A DNA stretch of 64,000 nucleotides from Sphaerospermopsis kisseleviana NIES-73 (GCF_002368075.1 NZ_AP018314.1:4193819-4257818), one strand, 5' to 3'. Shown: positions 9,450 through 19,220, counted from the first letter of the stretch. Notes: generated from the sequence alone by a model not told the origin. A program made the numbers and translations.

Positions 9450-10776
9450 TTTGCATTACCACTGGGTTAGGATAATTCCATCGGTTATCACCGTTATATT
9501 CTAAAACCGAAGTATTAAACAGCATTAACTGTCCAATATCATCTTTACTCACATCTTTATTAATACAAACTTGCACTAACAATGGATAATGGTCATTGGG
9601 AATAAATCTTTCAAAACTAAATTGTTGTTGTTTGACAGCATAAACAATATCTTCAGCTTGAATTTTATCATGATCATTAGTGCTGGCACGTAAACAAGCA
9701 GCCCTCATAATTTGCATAAGTTGACGTACATGGCCACCACTAGCCTTTGCTAATTCTAGCAATTCATCACGGGAATTAAACACAGCATCAATATCTACCC
9801 TTTTTTCAATTAAACTAGCTAATGCCTCCAGTCCTGTTTGATTATCTTGTAAATGGGAACTTTGCCGATCAAATTGGTAAATATTCACCATTGGTACAAT
9901 ATGAGGATTACCATCAAACAAAGATAGGGGATTTTTTGGCGAACACAAAACCGAAATAGGAACTGTATAAATAATTGTACAATGCAGTTCTTGTAATTGT
10001 GCCGCATATTCAAAAAATAAATGATCTGCAACTCCAGGAGGAACACGATCTAAATTATCAAAAATAATTAGTAAACCCTTGTAGTCTGGATACTTTTTCC
10101 GCAATTTAGCATAAGCGTCATCTAGTAAAAGGTTAATATCTGCTTTAAGTCGAGAAATATCTTTTTCTAAAGTTTGACGAATAGACGTTTTTTGTTTATC
10201 AGATCCTTTAATCTGTGCCAATAACTTCACCATTAATTTAGCAATAAATGGCGCGTCTGCGCCCAAGCTGGCTTCTGATTCTACACTGACAGATTTTTCT
10301 ACACTCTCTTCATTTTCTTGAGTAATTTCTTTAAACCAATTCTCAAAACTTTTTAATAGTCTTTCATCAAATTTTAACCCTAATTTCCGCAAAGTAAATT
10401 CAACTTGTTTAATGACTATTAAATATAAATCTGTGAAATTAGCATCATTAATATCTGTTTCTTCATTCACTTCTAAATAAATCACATGATAATTTTCCTC
10501 CCAGATATTTTGAATCCTTTTTAACTCTGTACTTTTTCCTGAACCACGATGACCGGTAAATAAAATAGTAGTGTAATTTCCAGCTTCCTGAAAATCCAAA
10601 ATTGTACTTACACCCTTAACGGCTGAAGATTTTCGCACTGCTGATAAATCAACATAGTATTTTTCTATATCTGGACCTTCTAGCGGTTCTAAACTACAAG
10701 CATTATAAGCAGCTTTGAGAGTATTAGCACGTTGAAAATTAAGCTGATTCATAGAAATTTTTATTGATTTTATCAT
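9409..10776 (-). CDS. AAA/ORC-like P-loop ATPase with C-terminal winged-helix region
   Basis: This 455-residue ATPase has Walker A GHRGSGKST (about residues 75-83), Walker B LLIIFDNLD (about 236-244), and a helical lid region containing SGGHVRQLMQIMRAA, which resembles a sensor-2 arginine segment. The C-terminal 80 residues look like a winged helix (HYPLLVQVCINKDVSKDDIGQLMLFN). The residue 150-185 stretch, rich in Glu and Ser, is probably a flexible insertion. ATG codons at 10776 and 10752 are both possible; neither has a good Shine-Dalgarno sequence. The 41-bp overlap with the downstream TPR gene implies co-translation and probably a complex in which ATP hydrolysis drives or gates the TPR protein. 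Confidence 0.75.
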   Translation of the reverse strand: MIKSIKISMNQLNFQRANTLKAAYNACSLEPLEGPDIEKYYVDLSAVRKSSAVKGVSTILDFQEAGNYTTILFTGHRGSGKSTELKRIQNIWEENYHVIYLEVNEETDINDANFTDLYLIVIKQVEFTLRKLGLKFDERLLKSFENWFKEITQENEESVEKSVSVESEASLGADAPFIAKLMVKLLAQIKGSDKQKTSIRQTLEKDISRLKADINLLLDDAYAKLRKKYPDYKGLLIIFDNLDRVPPGVADHLFFEYAAQLQELHCTIIYTVPISVLCSPKNPLSLFDGNPHIVPMVNIYQFDRQSSHLQDNQTGLEALASLIEKRVDIDAVFNSRDELLELAKASGGHVRQLMQIMRAACLRASTNDHDKIQAEDIVYAVKQQQFSFERFIPNDHYPLLVQVCINKDVSKDDIGQLMLFNTSVLEYNGDNRWNYPNPVVMQNEFFRQALAEITA

Positions 10777-11113
10777 ATCAATATAATTTTACAAGCCCAA
10801 TATCTTAGCCTATTTTTAAAATAAAAGCAATATAGCAATCTTGAATTAAGCTGTTGGACATTTAACTTGCATATTATCTAAAATTGAAACTCTTGTGGGG
10901 TGGGCATCCTGCCCGCCTTAGTGCAAATTAAAGGTTTAAGCTGATGTGCAGCTAAACTGTATAATTAAAAAACCTGAAGTTACAGTAGCACAAGCATCTT
11001 GCTTATATTAATTATTCAAGTTAAAGGCACAACAAACAGCTTATTTATAAACACGAAAATACCCAACTTATTCAAGAAGTCAGAGATTTAAAAATATCAT
11101 CATTTGTTATCCC
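10777..11113. other. Intergenic region with a GC-hairpin repeat
   Basis: About 337 bp contain no coding signal. At about 10896-10918 a hairpin-forming sequence, GGGTGGGCATCCTGCCCGCC, is visible; similar sequences are dispersed in cyanobacterial genomes. The rest is AT-rich and must hold the promoter of the minus-strand ATPase gene. Confidence 0.5.
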
Positions 11114-11569
11114 TTAACTGAAAGGTATAGAAATATTGCCTTCTGCCGGATTTTGTCTATTTACTGGATATTTCATCCACTGATAAGCCACAAAAATCAA
11201 CAATAACCCAATCAAAAATAAAAACACCATCAAAGCAATTTGATACCAAATAACTTGGGGTAAAAGTAAATCTAAAACTAGGTGGATTAAATTCATTACA
11301 CCATAAAAAATAGTTAAGCCAAAATGAATAACTCGATAACGTTTATTTTCTGTAAATGTATTCCCAATAATTGCTAAAATCGGCAATATAAAGAAGCCTA
11401 ACATTAACCAAAAAATACCCGATACTTCATTAAGTGATGTTGCTGGTTGGGATTCTACTACATCTAACCCGTGAAATAATGGCATTAAACCCAACTGTGT
11501 ATGAAACAACGTACCTAATAAAAAAACTATCCATAGATTAATAATTTTTTGTCTATAATTAATTGCCAT
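11114..11569 (-). CDS. Small integral membrane protein, unknown function
   Basis: From the ATG at 11569 the protein has 151 residues and four hydrophobic segments: IINLWIVFLLGTLF, IFWLMLGFFILPILAII, VIHFGLTIFYGVMNLIHLVL and IALMVFLFLIGLLLIFVAY. This indicates a four-helix inner or thylakoid membrane protein. A longer reading from 11620 would overlap the neighbouring gene by 35 bp and begin with Cys-containing sequence that is not hydrophobic, so the shorter start was chosen. It lies just downstream of the adenosine-specific kinase on the same strand and is probably co-transcribed. I do not recognise the family. Confidence 0.65.
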   Translation of the reverse strand: MAINYRQKIINLWIVFLLGTLFHTQLGLMPLFHGLDVVESQPATSLNEVSGIFWLMLGFFILPILAIIGNTFTENKRYRVIHFGLTIFYGVMNLIHLVLDLLLPQVIWYQIALMVFLFLIGLLLIFVAYQWMKYPVNRQNPAEGNISIPFS

Positions 11570-11585
11570 TTTTCTTGCACAATTA

Positions 11586-12068
11586 CTACATTTTATAACC
11601 AAATTTACGCAGTAAATCATGACGTGATTTTATATCCTCATTTCCTTCTACACCCTTGGGTAAAAATCCATCAATCACACCAATAATACCCCTTCCTTGT
11701 TCGGTTTCTGCTAAAATTACTTGTACAGGATTAGCAGTAGCACAATAAATATTGCAAACTTCTGGACATTGTTTAATAGCATTAAGAAAGTTTATCGGAT
11801 AAGCATCTTTTAACACAATTAAAAAACAGTGTCCAGCACTTATAGATTTGGCATTTTTAGTAGCTACTGTTTGCAAAGTATGATCATTGCCAGCCATTCT
11901 AATTAAACAAGCGGCGGATGCTTCACAGAAAGCAATACCAAATTTAACCTGTGAGGATATTCCTACCATGATTTCATATAAATCCTCTACGGTTTTGATA
12001 AAGTGAGTTTGTCCTAAAATCAGGTTACAACCTACAGGAATTTCTAAAGTTACGGTTTTTAGTTCCAT
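11586..12068 (-). CDS. Adenosine-specific kinase family protein (PF04008)
   Basis: This 160-residue protein resembles the archaeal/bacterial adenosine-specific kinase family (formerly DUF355) along its whole length. Recognisable segments are LILGQTHFIKTVEDLYE, FGIAFCEASAACLIRMAGND, GHCFLIVLKDAYPINFLNAIK and the glycine-rich GRGIIGVIDGFLPKGVE near the end. The family is small, trimeric and reported to bind adenosine or AMP; the physiological reaction in cyanobacteria is unproven. The gene is divergent from the fibrillin gene with only a short shared upstream region. Confidence 0.8.
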   Translation of the reverse strand: MELKTVTLEIPVGCNLILGQTHFIKTVEDLYEIMVGISSQVKFGIAFCEASAACLIRMAGNDHTLQTVATKNAKSISAGHCFLIVLKDAYPINFLNAIKQCPEVCNIYCATANPVQVILAETEQGRGIIGVIDGFLPKGVEGNEDIKSRHDLLRKFGYKM

Positions 12069-12113
12069 TTTGGGTTACAATTTGATTTGTTAAGTGTAGC
12101 AAAGTATCAGTTT

Positions 12114-12761
12114 ATGGAACGTCAAGCATTGAAAGAAAAATTACAAGTATTAATTAAGGAACTTAAAAAACAGGATGATGGTTCTCCTATTACTAATTTA
12201 AAAATTGACCCAAAGAAAGCCGCAGAAATAGAAAGTTTAACAGTTGAATTAGAAAATCTCAATCCCCATCCTCAACCACTCCAGAATGCTATTAATTTAT
12301 TAAATGGAGTCTGGCAATTACAATACTCTACAGCTAGAGAAATTCGCGCTTTGGATTCTCTCCCATTAGGATTAAGTATAGGTAAGGTTTATCAAGTAAT
12401 TAATGTTGCTGATGCACAATTTTTTAACCTTGCTTATGTCAAACATCCCCTAAAATTTATTTCAGGATATGTAAAAGTAACAGCTAGATTTGAACCTGAT
12501 TTAGCTCAATCTAACTTACCAGATAAGCGAATTAATGTTTATTTTGATAAACGTTATTTAGCGATTGATAAAATTATAGGTGTTAACACTCCTCAACTAA
12601 ATCCTTTTAAAGTTGTAGATGCTAAAGGTCCCAAAGGTAGAGTTGCAACTCTGGATATTACTTACTTAGATGAAACATTAAGGATTGGTAGAGGAGGTGA
12701 TGAAAGTTTATTTATTCTCCAGAAAGCTAATGATTTACCTGATTTACAGCAGATTTTTTGA
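12114..12761 (+). CDS. PAP/fibrillin family protein
   Basis: A 215-residue protein from the ATG at 12114 (an upstream TTG at 12087 is less likely). It carries the plastid-lipid-associated (PAP/fibrillin) signatures: an N-terminal helical LKEKLQVLIKELKK segment, the LLNGVWQLQYSTAREIR motif, IGKVYQVINV, and the C-terminal LDITYLDETLRIGRGGDESLFIL. These are lipocalin-like beta-barrel proteins found in plastoglobules and thylakoids of plants and cyanobacteria, where they are linked to lipid or quinone handling and light-stress protection. No transmembrane segment is present, so membrane association would be peripheral. Confidence 0.85.
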   Translation: MERQALKEKLQVLIKELKKQDDGSPITNLKIDPKKAAEIESLTVELENLNPHPQPLQNAINLLNGVWQLQYSTAREIRALDSLPLGLSIGKVYQVINVADAQFFNLAYVKHPLKFISGYVKVTARFEPDLAQSNLPDKRINVYFDKRYLAIDKIIGVNTPQLNPFKVVDAKGPKGRVATLDITYLDETLRIGRGGDESLFILQKANDLPDLQQIF

Positions 12762-12790
12762 CAATCTGCGCCCTCAAGGGACGCAGATTG
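12762..12790. terminator. Hairpin between convergent fibrillin and HdrB-like genes
   Basis: Perfect 9-bp arms CAATCTGCG/CGCAGATTG enclose an 11-nt loop right after the fibrillin stop. There is no T-tract on either side, so a terminator role is likely by position but not by full structure. Confidence 0.45.
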
Positions 12791-12813
12791 TGGGTTCAAA
12801 GAGTCTACTTAGA

Positions 12814-13719
12814 TTAGATTCCCAATTTTTCTAACATTGGTTTTGTGGAAACAATGTGACGTTCTAAACCCAGTAATTCAGGACTAACTCCTAAAGCCAA
12901 AGCAATTAATTGTGGTAAATGTAAAATAGGTAAACCTAATTTTTTACCAATCACCTTTTCTACCTCTGGTTGACGAGAATCTAAATTAAGATGACACAGG
13001 GGACAAGGTGTAACAATACAATCAGCACCACTTGATAAAGCTTCTTGAATGTGCATACCTGCCATTTGGAAAGATTCGGTAGTAGCATAGCTAGAGAGAG
13101 GCCAACCGCAACATTGGGTGCGTCCACGATAATATATGGGTGTTGCTCCTATAGCCCGAAACACATTTTCCATTGCTTCTGGTTGGAATGGATCATCATA
13201 GGGCATGGATTTTTGAGCGCGGAGGAGATAACAGCCATAAAAAGCTGCACACTTGAGTCCGCTTAACTTGCGGGTGACACGCTGGCTGATTTTGTCTAAA
13301 CCATAATCTGTAACCAAAGCGTAAAGTAAATGTTTGACCTCTGTACTACCCCGATAAGGAGAACAACCTTCTTTTTCTAGTAAGCCATTGACTTGATGGA
13401 GATAAGCTGGGTTAGTTCCTTGGCATTGCTTGAGACGTTCATCAACATGACCAATCACACCTTGACAGGTGCTGCAATGAGTAAGAAGAGGTAGATTTAA
13501 TTCTTCTGCTAAAGCTATATTCCGAGCGTTAACTGTATCTTCTAACAATTGAGAATCTTCTTTAAATGTACCAGAACCGCAACAAGCAGCTTTTTTAAGT
13601 TCAATGAGTTCAATACCCAAAGCTTGGGTAAGTGATTGAGTAGAGAGATAAAGCTCCCGACAAGCTCCTTGAGCAACACAACCGGGGTAGTAAGCGTATT
13701 TTAAGGTTTGAGATAGCAT
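12814..13719 (-). CDS. HdrB-like iron-sulfur protein (CCG domains)
   Basis: This 301-residue protein has two cysteine-rich CCG domains: KKAACCGSGTFKED with HCSTCQGV in the first half, and TQCCGWPLSSYA with CPLCHLNLD in the second. This is the cofactor-binding pattern of heterodisulfide reductase subunit B, which carries noncubane Fe-S clusters. Cyanobacteria make no CoM or CoB, and homologues such as Synechocystis Slr0201 have been discussed as the membrane-anchoring or electron-accepting subunit (SdhC/E-like) of succinate dehydrogenase. No other sdh gene is nearby, so that assignment rests on family knowledge only. All eight or more expected cysteines are present. Confidence 0.8.
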   Translation of the reverse strand: MLSQTLKYAYYPGCVAQGACRELYLSTQSLTQALGIELIELKKAACCGSGTFKEDSQLLEDTVNARNIALAEELNLPLLTHCSTCQGVIGHVDERLKQCQGTNPAYLHQVNGLLEKEGCSPYRGSTEVKHLLYALVTDYGLDKISQRVTRKLSGLKCAAFYGCYLLRAQKSMPYDDPFQPEAMENVFRAIGATPIYYRGRTQCCGWPLSSYATTESFQMAGMHIQEALSSGADCIVTPCPLCHLNLDSRQPEVEKVIGKKLGLPILHLPQLIALALGVSPELLGLERHIVSTKPMLEKLGI

Positions 13720-13799
13720 AAAATTAAGTTTTGTTTACAGGCGTAGCGATCGCCCTGGTAAGACAAATTTAGCAGTTTCATTATCTCCCAACATAAGGC

Positions 13800-13832
13800 A
13801 GGGGAGCAGGGGAGCAGGGGAAGCAGGGGGAA
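13800..13832. repeat. AGGGGAGC-type G-rich tandem repeat
   Basis: Short tandem AGGGGAGC units lie upstream of acpP. Their complementary C-rich form recurs after fabF (about 15757-15806). They belong to the STRR background of this genome. Confidence 0.65.
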
Positions 13833-13972
13833 ATTATTTGTATTTTCCCAATCACCAATCACCTTTTTCTGATAACTGTACTCAGGAACACCCTTTCCGA
13901 TAAGATGTATATGCTCAAAGCAAGATTGCCCATCAAGAGCAGATCATGGCACATGGTTAAGGACTTTTATTT

Positions 13973-14218
13973 ATGAATCAAGAAATTTTTAAACTGGTTA
14001 AAAAAGTTATCGTCGATCAACTAGAGGTTGATGAGGAGAAAGTTGTACCCAACGCCTCATTTACAGATGATTTAGGCGCTGATTCCTTGGATATTGTGGA
14101 ACTGGTAATGGCTTTTGAAGAAGAATTTGATATTGAAATTCCCGATGAAGCCGCCGAAAAGATTTTAACGGTTCAAGAGGTAGTAGATTACATCGAGAAA
14201 AACGCTCCTTCTGACTGA
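13973..14218 (+). CDS. acpP: Acyl carrier protein
   Basis: This 81-residue acidic protein carries the growing acyl chain in fatty-acid synthesis. The phosphopantetheine attachment serine lies in the invariant [10 protein letters not shown] motif (about residue 40). Length and the [26 protein letters not shown]-terminal half are fully typical. An AAGGAC ribosome-binding site lies upstream of the ATG. The gene immediately precedes fabF, which precedes tkt, on the same strand; the acpP-fabF link is widely conserved. Confidence 0.97.
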   Translation: MNQEIFKLVKKVIVDQLEVDEEKVVPNASFTDDLGADSLDIVELVMAFEEEFDIEIPDEAAEKILTVQEVVDYIEKNAPSD

Positions 14219-14461
14219 AAAATTTCTGAGTCCTGATGAGCCAGTGCATTGATCAGGTAACGCAGTCCTGGGAAACTCTCCTGTCAGGGACTGCCTAGCC
14301 ATCACCCTCAGCCAAATTGTAGCAACTAAATTTGCTCTGTGCTGAGTATGTATATTTCTGTGAAAAGCACTAAGCATAAATGTAATGCTGGCTCAGGACT
14401 CAAAACTCAACACTCTATAAATTGTTCTGCTTGCTGCTTTTTCGTCACCTTTAACTGAATC

Positions 14462-15709
14462 ATGACAGACTATAAACGTAAACGCGTTGTTGTAACAGGT
14501 GTAGGCGCGATTACACCTATTGGTAACAATCCATCTGAATATTGGGAAGGACTGTTAAGCGGACGTAATGGCATAGACTACATCACAGCTTTTGATGCGT
14601 CTAAGCATGATTGCCGCATTGCGGGGGAAGTGAAGAACTTCGATCCGCATGAATACATGGAGCGCAAAGAAGCCAAGCGCACTGATCGGTTTGCCCAATT
14701 TGCGATCGCAGGTGCTAAACAGGCTATATCAGACGCACAATTAGTTATCAATGACCTCAACGCCGAGCAAATAGGTGTCATGATCGGTTCAGGCATTGGT
14801 GGCATTAAAGTATTAGAAGACCAGCAAACAGTCTATCTAAACAAAGGACCAGACCGCTGTAGTCCATTCATGATCCCGATGATGATTGCCAACATGGCAG
14901 CAGGATTAACAGCAATTCATACTGGTGCAAAAGGTCCAAACTCCTGTTCTGTGACAGCTTGTGCCGCTGGTTCTAATGCTATCGGTGATGCCTTTCGCTT
15001 AATTCAAAATGGATATGCCCAAGCAATGATTTGTGGCGGATCAGAAGCAGCCGTTACACCATTGTCTGTAGCTGGATTTGCCGCAGCCAGGGCGCTATCC
15101 ACAAAAAATGATCCAGAAAAAGCTTGTCGTCCCTTTGACAAAGATCGGGATGGCTTTGTCATGGGTGAAGGTTCAGGAATTTTAATTCTGGAAGAATTGG
15201 AACACGCAATCAGTCGTGGTGCGAGAATTTATGCAGAAATGGTCGGCTATGGGATGACCTGTGACGCTTATCATATTACTTCCCCCGTACCTGGTGGTTT
15301 AGGTGCAGCTAGAGCAATGGAACTGGCACTCAAAGATGGTCAGCTGACACCAGAAATGATTACCTATATTAATGCTCATGGAACCAGCACCCCAGCCAAT
15401 GATGTCACAGAAACGGCAGCTATCAAAAAGGCTTTAGGCGATTATGCCTATAAGATAGCAATTAGTTCCACCAAATCCATGACAGGTCATTTGTTAGGTG
15501 GTTCAGGAGGAATAGAAGCAGTAGCTACAGTTTTGGCGATCGCTAATGACCACATCCCCCCCACCATCCACTTGGATAATCCTGATGAGGGTTGTGATTT
15601 AGATTATGTACCCCACACCAGCCGCGCTCAAATCCTAGAGGTGGCTTTATCCAACTCCTTTGGGTTCGGTGGTCATAATGTCACTTTGGCGTTTAAGAAA
15701 CATCGCTAA
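14462..15709 (+). CDS. fabF: 3-oxoacyl-[acyl-carrier-protein] synthase II (KAS II)
   Basis: This 415-residue condensing enzyme elongates acyl-ACP with malonyl-ACP. The catalytic triad is visible: the nucleophilic Cys near residue 167 in SVTACAAGS, a His in NAHGTSTPANDV, and a His in KSMTGHLLGGSGG. The N-terminal VVVTGVGAITPIG and C-terminal NSFGFGGHNVTL are diagnostic of FabF rather than FabH. It lies 243 bp after acpP and may be co-expressed with it. The protein is full-length with no anomalies. Confidence 0.97.
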   Translation: MTDYKRKRVVVTGVGAITPIGNNPSEYWEGLLSGRNGIDYITAFDASKHDCRIAGEVKNFDPHEYMERKEAKRTDRFAQFAIAGAKQAISDAQLVINDLNAEQIGVMIGSGIGGIKVLEDQQTVYLNKGPDRCSPFMIPMMIANMAAGLTAIHTGAKGPNSCSVTACAAGSNAIGDAFRLIQNGYAQAMICGGSEAAVTPLSVAGFAAARALSTKNDPEKACRPFDKDRDGFVMGEGSGILILEELEHAISRGARIYAEMVGYGMTCDAYHITSPVPGGLGAARAMELALKDGQLTPEMITYINAHGTSTPANDVTETAAIKKALGDYAYKIAISSTKSMTGHLLGGSGGIEAVATVLAIANDHIPPTIHLDNPDEGCDLDYVPHTSRAQILEVALSNSFGFGGHNVTLAFKKHR

Positions 15710-16027
15710 TGGTGACTGGTGATTGGGGATTGGTGACTGGGAAAATACAAATAATTTCCCCCTGTTCCCCTGCTCCCTGCTCCCTGCTCCCCTGCCTCCT
15801 GCCTCCTGAAGTGACCCTGTGGAACATATTATATATATCATTCCCAGCTAAACCAAGGGTTTGGCATGACCAAATTATTAGCTCTATTCATCACCTAAAA
15901 CTCAGAAGATCCCGCTTGTCCTTATGCTAGTAGGAATGGGATGATGTAAATTGTGGGATCACTTGATAATGAACCCAAAAACAGAAAGCTACAAAGAGTC
16001 CTAACCCGTCGTTAACAATAAAAAATT
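15710..16027. other. Intergenic STRR region between fabF and tkt
   Basis: The first 100 bp hold GGTGACT/GGGGATT heptamers (15711-15742) and C-rich CTGCTCC/CTGCCTC heptamers (about 15757-15806). The remaining 200 bp show no gene and no clear hairpin and presumably hold the tkt promoter. Confidence 0.6.
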
Positions 16028-18040
16028 ATGGCTGTTGCAACCAAATCCATCGAAGAACTTTGTATTAACTCAATCCGTTTTTTGGCTGTTGATGCCATAG
16101 AAAAATCCAAGTCGGGACACCCTGGACTACCTATGGGCGCTGCTCCTATGGCGTTTGTCCTGTGGAACTCCTTCATGCGGTATAACCCCAAAAATCCTAA
16201 ATGGTTTAACCGCGATCGCTTTGTTCTCTCTGCTGGTCATGGCTCAATGTTGCAGTATGCCTTGCTGTATCTGATGGGCTACGATAGCGTTACCATAGAT
16301 GACATCAAGCAATTTCGTCAATGGGGGTCTAAGACCCCAGGCCACCCAGAAAACTTTGTGACAGATGGTGTGGAAGTAACTACTGGTCCCTTGGGTCAAG
16401 GTATTGCTAACGCAGTTGGTTTAGCTTTAGCAGAAGCACATCTAGCAGCTAAGTTTAACAAACCCGGTGCGACAATTGTAGACCATTACACCTATGTAAT
16501 TCTGGGTGATGGTTGCAACATGGAAGGTATTTCTGGTGAAGCTGCTTCGATCGCTGGACACTGGGGATTAGGTAAATTAATCGCCCTGTACGATGATAAC
16601 CACATCTCTATTGATGGTTCTACCGATGTAGCTTTTACAGAGGATGTTTCTAAGAGATTTGAAGCCTACGGTTGGCACGTACTTCACGTTAAAGATGGTA
16701 ACACCGATTTAGAAGGAATTGCCAAAGCGATCGAAGCAGCAAAAGCTGTCACCGACAAACCCACCATGATCAAGGTGACAACCACCATTGGTTATGGTTC
16801 TCCCAACAAAGCAAATACCGCAGGTATTCACGGTGCTGCTTTAGGTGCAGATGAAACAGCATTAACCCGGAAAAACTTAGGTTGGGATTATGCACCCTTT
16901 GAAATTCCTCAAGACGTTCTTGATCACACCCGCAAAGCAGTAGAACGCGGTGCTGCTTACGAAGCAGACTGGAAAAAAACCTTAACTGAATACAAAGCTA
17001 AATATCCCCAAGAAGCGGCAGAATTTGAACGTTTCCTCAGTGGTGAATTACCAGAAGGTTGGGATCAAGTTCTTCCCACCTATACCGCCGAAGACAAAGC
17101 ACAACCCACCCGCAAACACTCAGAAATCTGCCTCAACAAACTAGGGGTTGTTTTACCTGAATTAATTGGTGGTTCTGCTGACTTAACCCACTCCAACCTC
17201 ACCGAACTCAAAGGTGCTGGAGACTTCCAAAAAGGACAATTCCAAAACCGTAACATTCACTTTGGTGTACGGGAACACGCAATGGGCGCGATCTGTAACG
17301 GTATAGCCTTACATCGCTCTGGTTTAATACCCTACGGTGCAACTTTCTTAATTTTCACAGACTATATGCGGGCTGCTATTCGTTTAGCTGCGCTCTCTGA
17401 AGCTGGTTCAATTTGGGTAATGACTCACGACTCCATCGGCCAAGGTGAAGACGGTCCTACTCACCAACCCATTGAAACTTTAGCTTCTCTGCGTGCTATT
17501 CCTGATTTAACAGTAATTCGTCCCGCAGATGGAAATGAAACTTCTGGTGCTTACAAAGTAGCGATCCAAAAGTCTAAAGAAAATGCTTCCACTCTCTTAG
17601 CTTTCACCCGTCAGAACGTCCCCAACTTAGGTGGTACATCTGTTGATGGTGTGGCTAAAGGTGCATACACCATTGTAGATTGTGCTGGTACACCAGAAAT
17701 CATTTTAATTGGTACTGGTTCAGAAGTGAGCCTCTGTGTAACTGCTGCTGAGAAACTAACCGCCGAAGGTAAGAAAGTCCGCGTTGTTTCTATGCCTTCT
17801 ACAGACTTATTTGATGCTCAAGATGCAGCTTACAAAGAATCTGTACTACCAAAATCTGTTACAAAGCGTTTAGCGGTAGAAGCTAGTTGCAGTTTTGGCT
17901 GGCATAAATATGTTGGTACTGAAGGCGATACCGTCAGTATTGATAGCTTTGGTGCTTCTGCTCCTGGTGGTACTTGTATGGAGAAATTTGGCTTTACCGT
18001 TGATAATGTTTTAGCTAAAGCTAAGGCATTGTTAGGTTAA
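16028..18040 (+). CDS. tkt: Transketolase
   Basis: This 670-residue thiamine-diphosphate enzyme of the Calvin-Benson cycle and pentose phosphate pathway transfers two-carbon ketol units. N-terminal [15 protein letters not shown] and the ThDP/Mg-binding [19 protein letters not shown] are present, as are the central [16 protein letters not shown] and pyrimidine-domain [12 protein letters not shown] motifs. Length and domain order (PP, Pyr, C-terminal) are standard. The sequence is more HIP1- and C-rich than its accessory neighbours, as expected for a highly expressed core gene. Confidence 0.97.
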   Translation: MAVATKSIEELCINSIRFLAVDAIEKSKSGHPGLPMGAAPMAFVLWNSFMRYNPKNPKWFNRDRFVLSAGHGSMLQYALLYLMGYDSVTIDDIKQFRQWGSKTPGHPENFVTDGVEVTTGPLGQGIANAVGLALAEAHLAAKFNKPGATIVDHYTYVILGDGCNMEGISGEAASIAGHWGLGKLIALYDDNHISIDGSTDVAFTEDVSKRFEAYGWHVLHVKDGNTDLEGIAKAIEAAKAVTDKPTMIKVTTTIGYGSPNKANTAGIHGAALGADETALTRKNLGWDYAPFEIPQDVLDHTRKAVERGAAYEADWKKTLTEYKAKYPQEAAEFERFLSGELPEGWDQVLPTYTAEDKAQPTRKHSEICLNKLGVVLPELIGGSADLTHSNLTELKGAGDFQKGQFQNRNIHFGVREHAMGAICNGIALHRSGLIPYGATFLIFTDYMRAAIRLAALSEAGSIWVMTHDSIGQGEDGPTHQPIETLASLRAIPDLTVIRPADGNETSGAYKVAIQKSKENASTLLAFTRQNVPNLGGTSVDGVAKGAYTIVDCAGTPEIILIGTGSEVSLCVTAAEKLTAEGKKVRVVSMPSTDLFDAQDAAYKESVLPKSVTKRLAVEASCSFGWHKYVGTEGDTVSIDSFGASAPGGTCMEKFGFTVDNVLAKAKALLG

Positions 18041-18070
18041 TTAACAAAAGAATATTTCTCTTATTTTCTG

Positions 18071-18099
18071 GGGTGGGATGAAAATCCTGCCCTTTTTTT
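18071..18099 (+). terminator. tkt terminator
   Basis: An imperfect stem GGGTGGGAT/ATCCTGCCC with a GAAA tetraloop is followed by seven T residues, 30 bp after the stop. Confidence 0.75.
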
Positions 18100-18137
18100 G
18101 TGTCTACTGGTAAGTACCCAAGCAAAATTAATTTAAC

Positions 18138-18340
18138 TAGGACTTACGCATTGACAGGATCAACCAAATATGGTTTATGGGTTTCGGGCATTTTAACGTG
18201 ATTTTTTAATTATTTTTGGGCGATAGCGAAGTGCTGCTGCAAGCAGTTCGCTATTGATCGGAAGTTAATCGCCAAAAGCCTGAAACGACGGATTCTCGTT
18301 TATTCACATCATGGTGAATTTGTACAGTGCGTAAGTCTTA
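18138..18340. mobile_element. MITE-like element with TAGGACTTACGCA ends
   Basis: The ends TAGGACTTACGCA (18138-18150) and TGCGTAAGTCTTA (18328-18340) are inverted repeats with one mismatch and bound 203 bp of non-coding DNA. Inside is a second hairpin (arms AGCGAAgTGCTGC/GCAGTTCGCT, about 18225-18255). Ends of this type occur on cyanobacterial insertion sequences, so this is probably a non-autonomous derivative. No target-site duplication is obvious. Confidence 0.7.
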
Positions 18341-18557
18341 TTAATATCCTATTAACATATTGAGTGAAAACAAAAATGTCTGTATTCCTTACCTAATTAT
18401 GAAAGAGATATTAAGTTTTATAATCTAATTTTGTCAAATCAGAAACACATTTGTCCTCATATCAGTCTGATATTTAGAAAGTTGTTTACAGAACAACTTT
18501 TGTGAAAAGTTTGTTATTTACTGTCACACCTTTGACAATATTTACAAAAGGTAAGTT

Positions 18558-19163
18558 ATGAATCATCAAAAGTTCAAAAATATTGCTCGCAAAGCAACAC
18601 CAGCTTTTTTGGCTGCTGCGACATTGACAATGGCCTCTGTTGGACCAGCCTTTGCTAATGAAAAAGTGCAAATTTTAGGGGCAGAATATGGTGGTAACGG
18701 TTGCCCTGAAGGATCTGCTAGTGTAAATGTCAGTCCAGATGGTCAAGAGTTAAGTATTCTCTTTGATCAATTTATAGCACTAGGAAATAATCCAGCACAG
18801 ACACGCAAAAGCTGTAACTTAAGTATTCCCATTCAAGTACCCCAAGGCTTTCAAATTTCCCTCTATGATTCTGATTATCGGGGATATGTTGCTCCTGGAA
18901 CAACTGGAAGACTAAGAGCAGAATACTTTTTTGCTGGTCAGCGTGGCTCTGTTTTTTCTAGGACATTTAGAGGCGAAACTGACTACAATGTTCAACATAA
19001 ATTAGTGTCTGTGGGTGATGTCTGGTCAAGCTGTGGTGATAGTGTAAATATGCGGGTGAACGCGGCAATGATCGCTAATGGTCAAGGGATGGCGACTGTG
19101 GACTCCTTTGATCTTGCTCATCGTGGTTTGGTTTATCACATCAAATATCGCAGTTGTCGATAG
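18558..19163 (+). CDS. Secreted DUF4360 protein
   Basis: This 201-residue protein has a Sec signal peptide (positively charged KFKNIARKA, hydrophobic FLAAATLTMASV, cleavage after AFA at about residue 33). The mature part matches the DUF4360 family: GGNGCPEGSASVNVSPDGQELSILFDQF at its start, paired cysteines (CPEG, SCNLSIP, SSCGDS, YRSC) likely to form two disulfides, and an all-beta pattern. DUF4360 proteins are exported and of unknown function, found in cyanobacteria, myxobacteria and fungi. The gene is isolated. Two hairpins follow it. Confidence 0.8.
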   Translation: MNHQKFKNIARKATPAFLAAATLTMASVGPAFANEKVQILGAEYGGNGCPEGSASVNVSPDGQELSILFDQFIALGNNPAQTRKSCNLSIPIQVPQGFQISLYDSDYRGYVAPGTTGRLRAEYFFAGQRGSVFSRTFRGETDYNVQHKLVSVGDVWSSCGDSVNMRVNAAMIANGQGMATVDSFDLAHRGLVYHIKYRSCR

Positions 19164-19181
19164 AATATTTCTCTAAATAAA

Positions 19182-19208
19182 TAGGGTTTGCTGAATAAAC
19201 GCAAACCC
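19182..19208. repeat. Solo MITE end forming a hairpin
   Basis: TAGGGTTTGCTGAATAAA matches the left end of the MITE at 37263-37480. Here it continues into CGCAAACCC, giving a perfect 8-bp stem (GGGTTTGC/GCAAACCC). Confidence 0.65.
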
Positions 19209-19220
19209 CAAATAGTTTGA

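Larger units (their letters stand above)
18041..18557. other. Intergenic region: tkt terminator and a MITE
   Basis: These 517 bp hold a hairpin terminator for tkt (18071-18099), a MITE-like element (18138-18340), and about 200 bp of AT-rich DNA with no visible gene that presumably contains the promoter of the DUF4360 gene. Confidence 0.7.
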
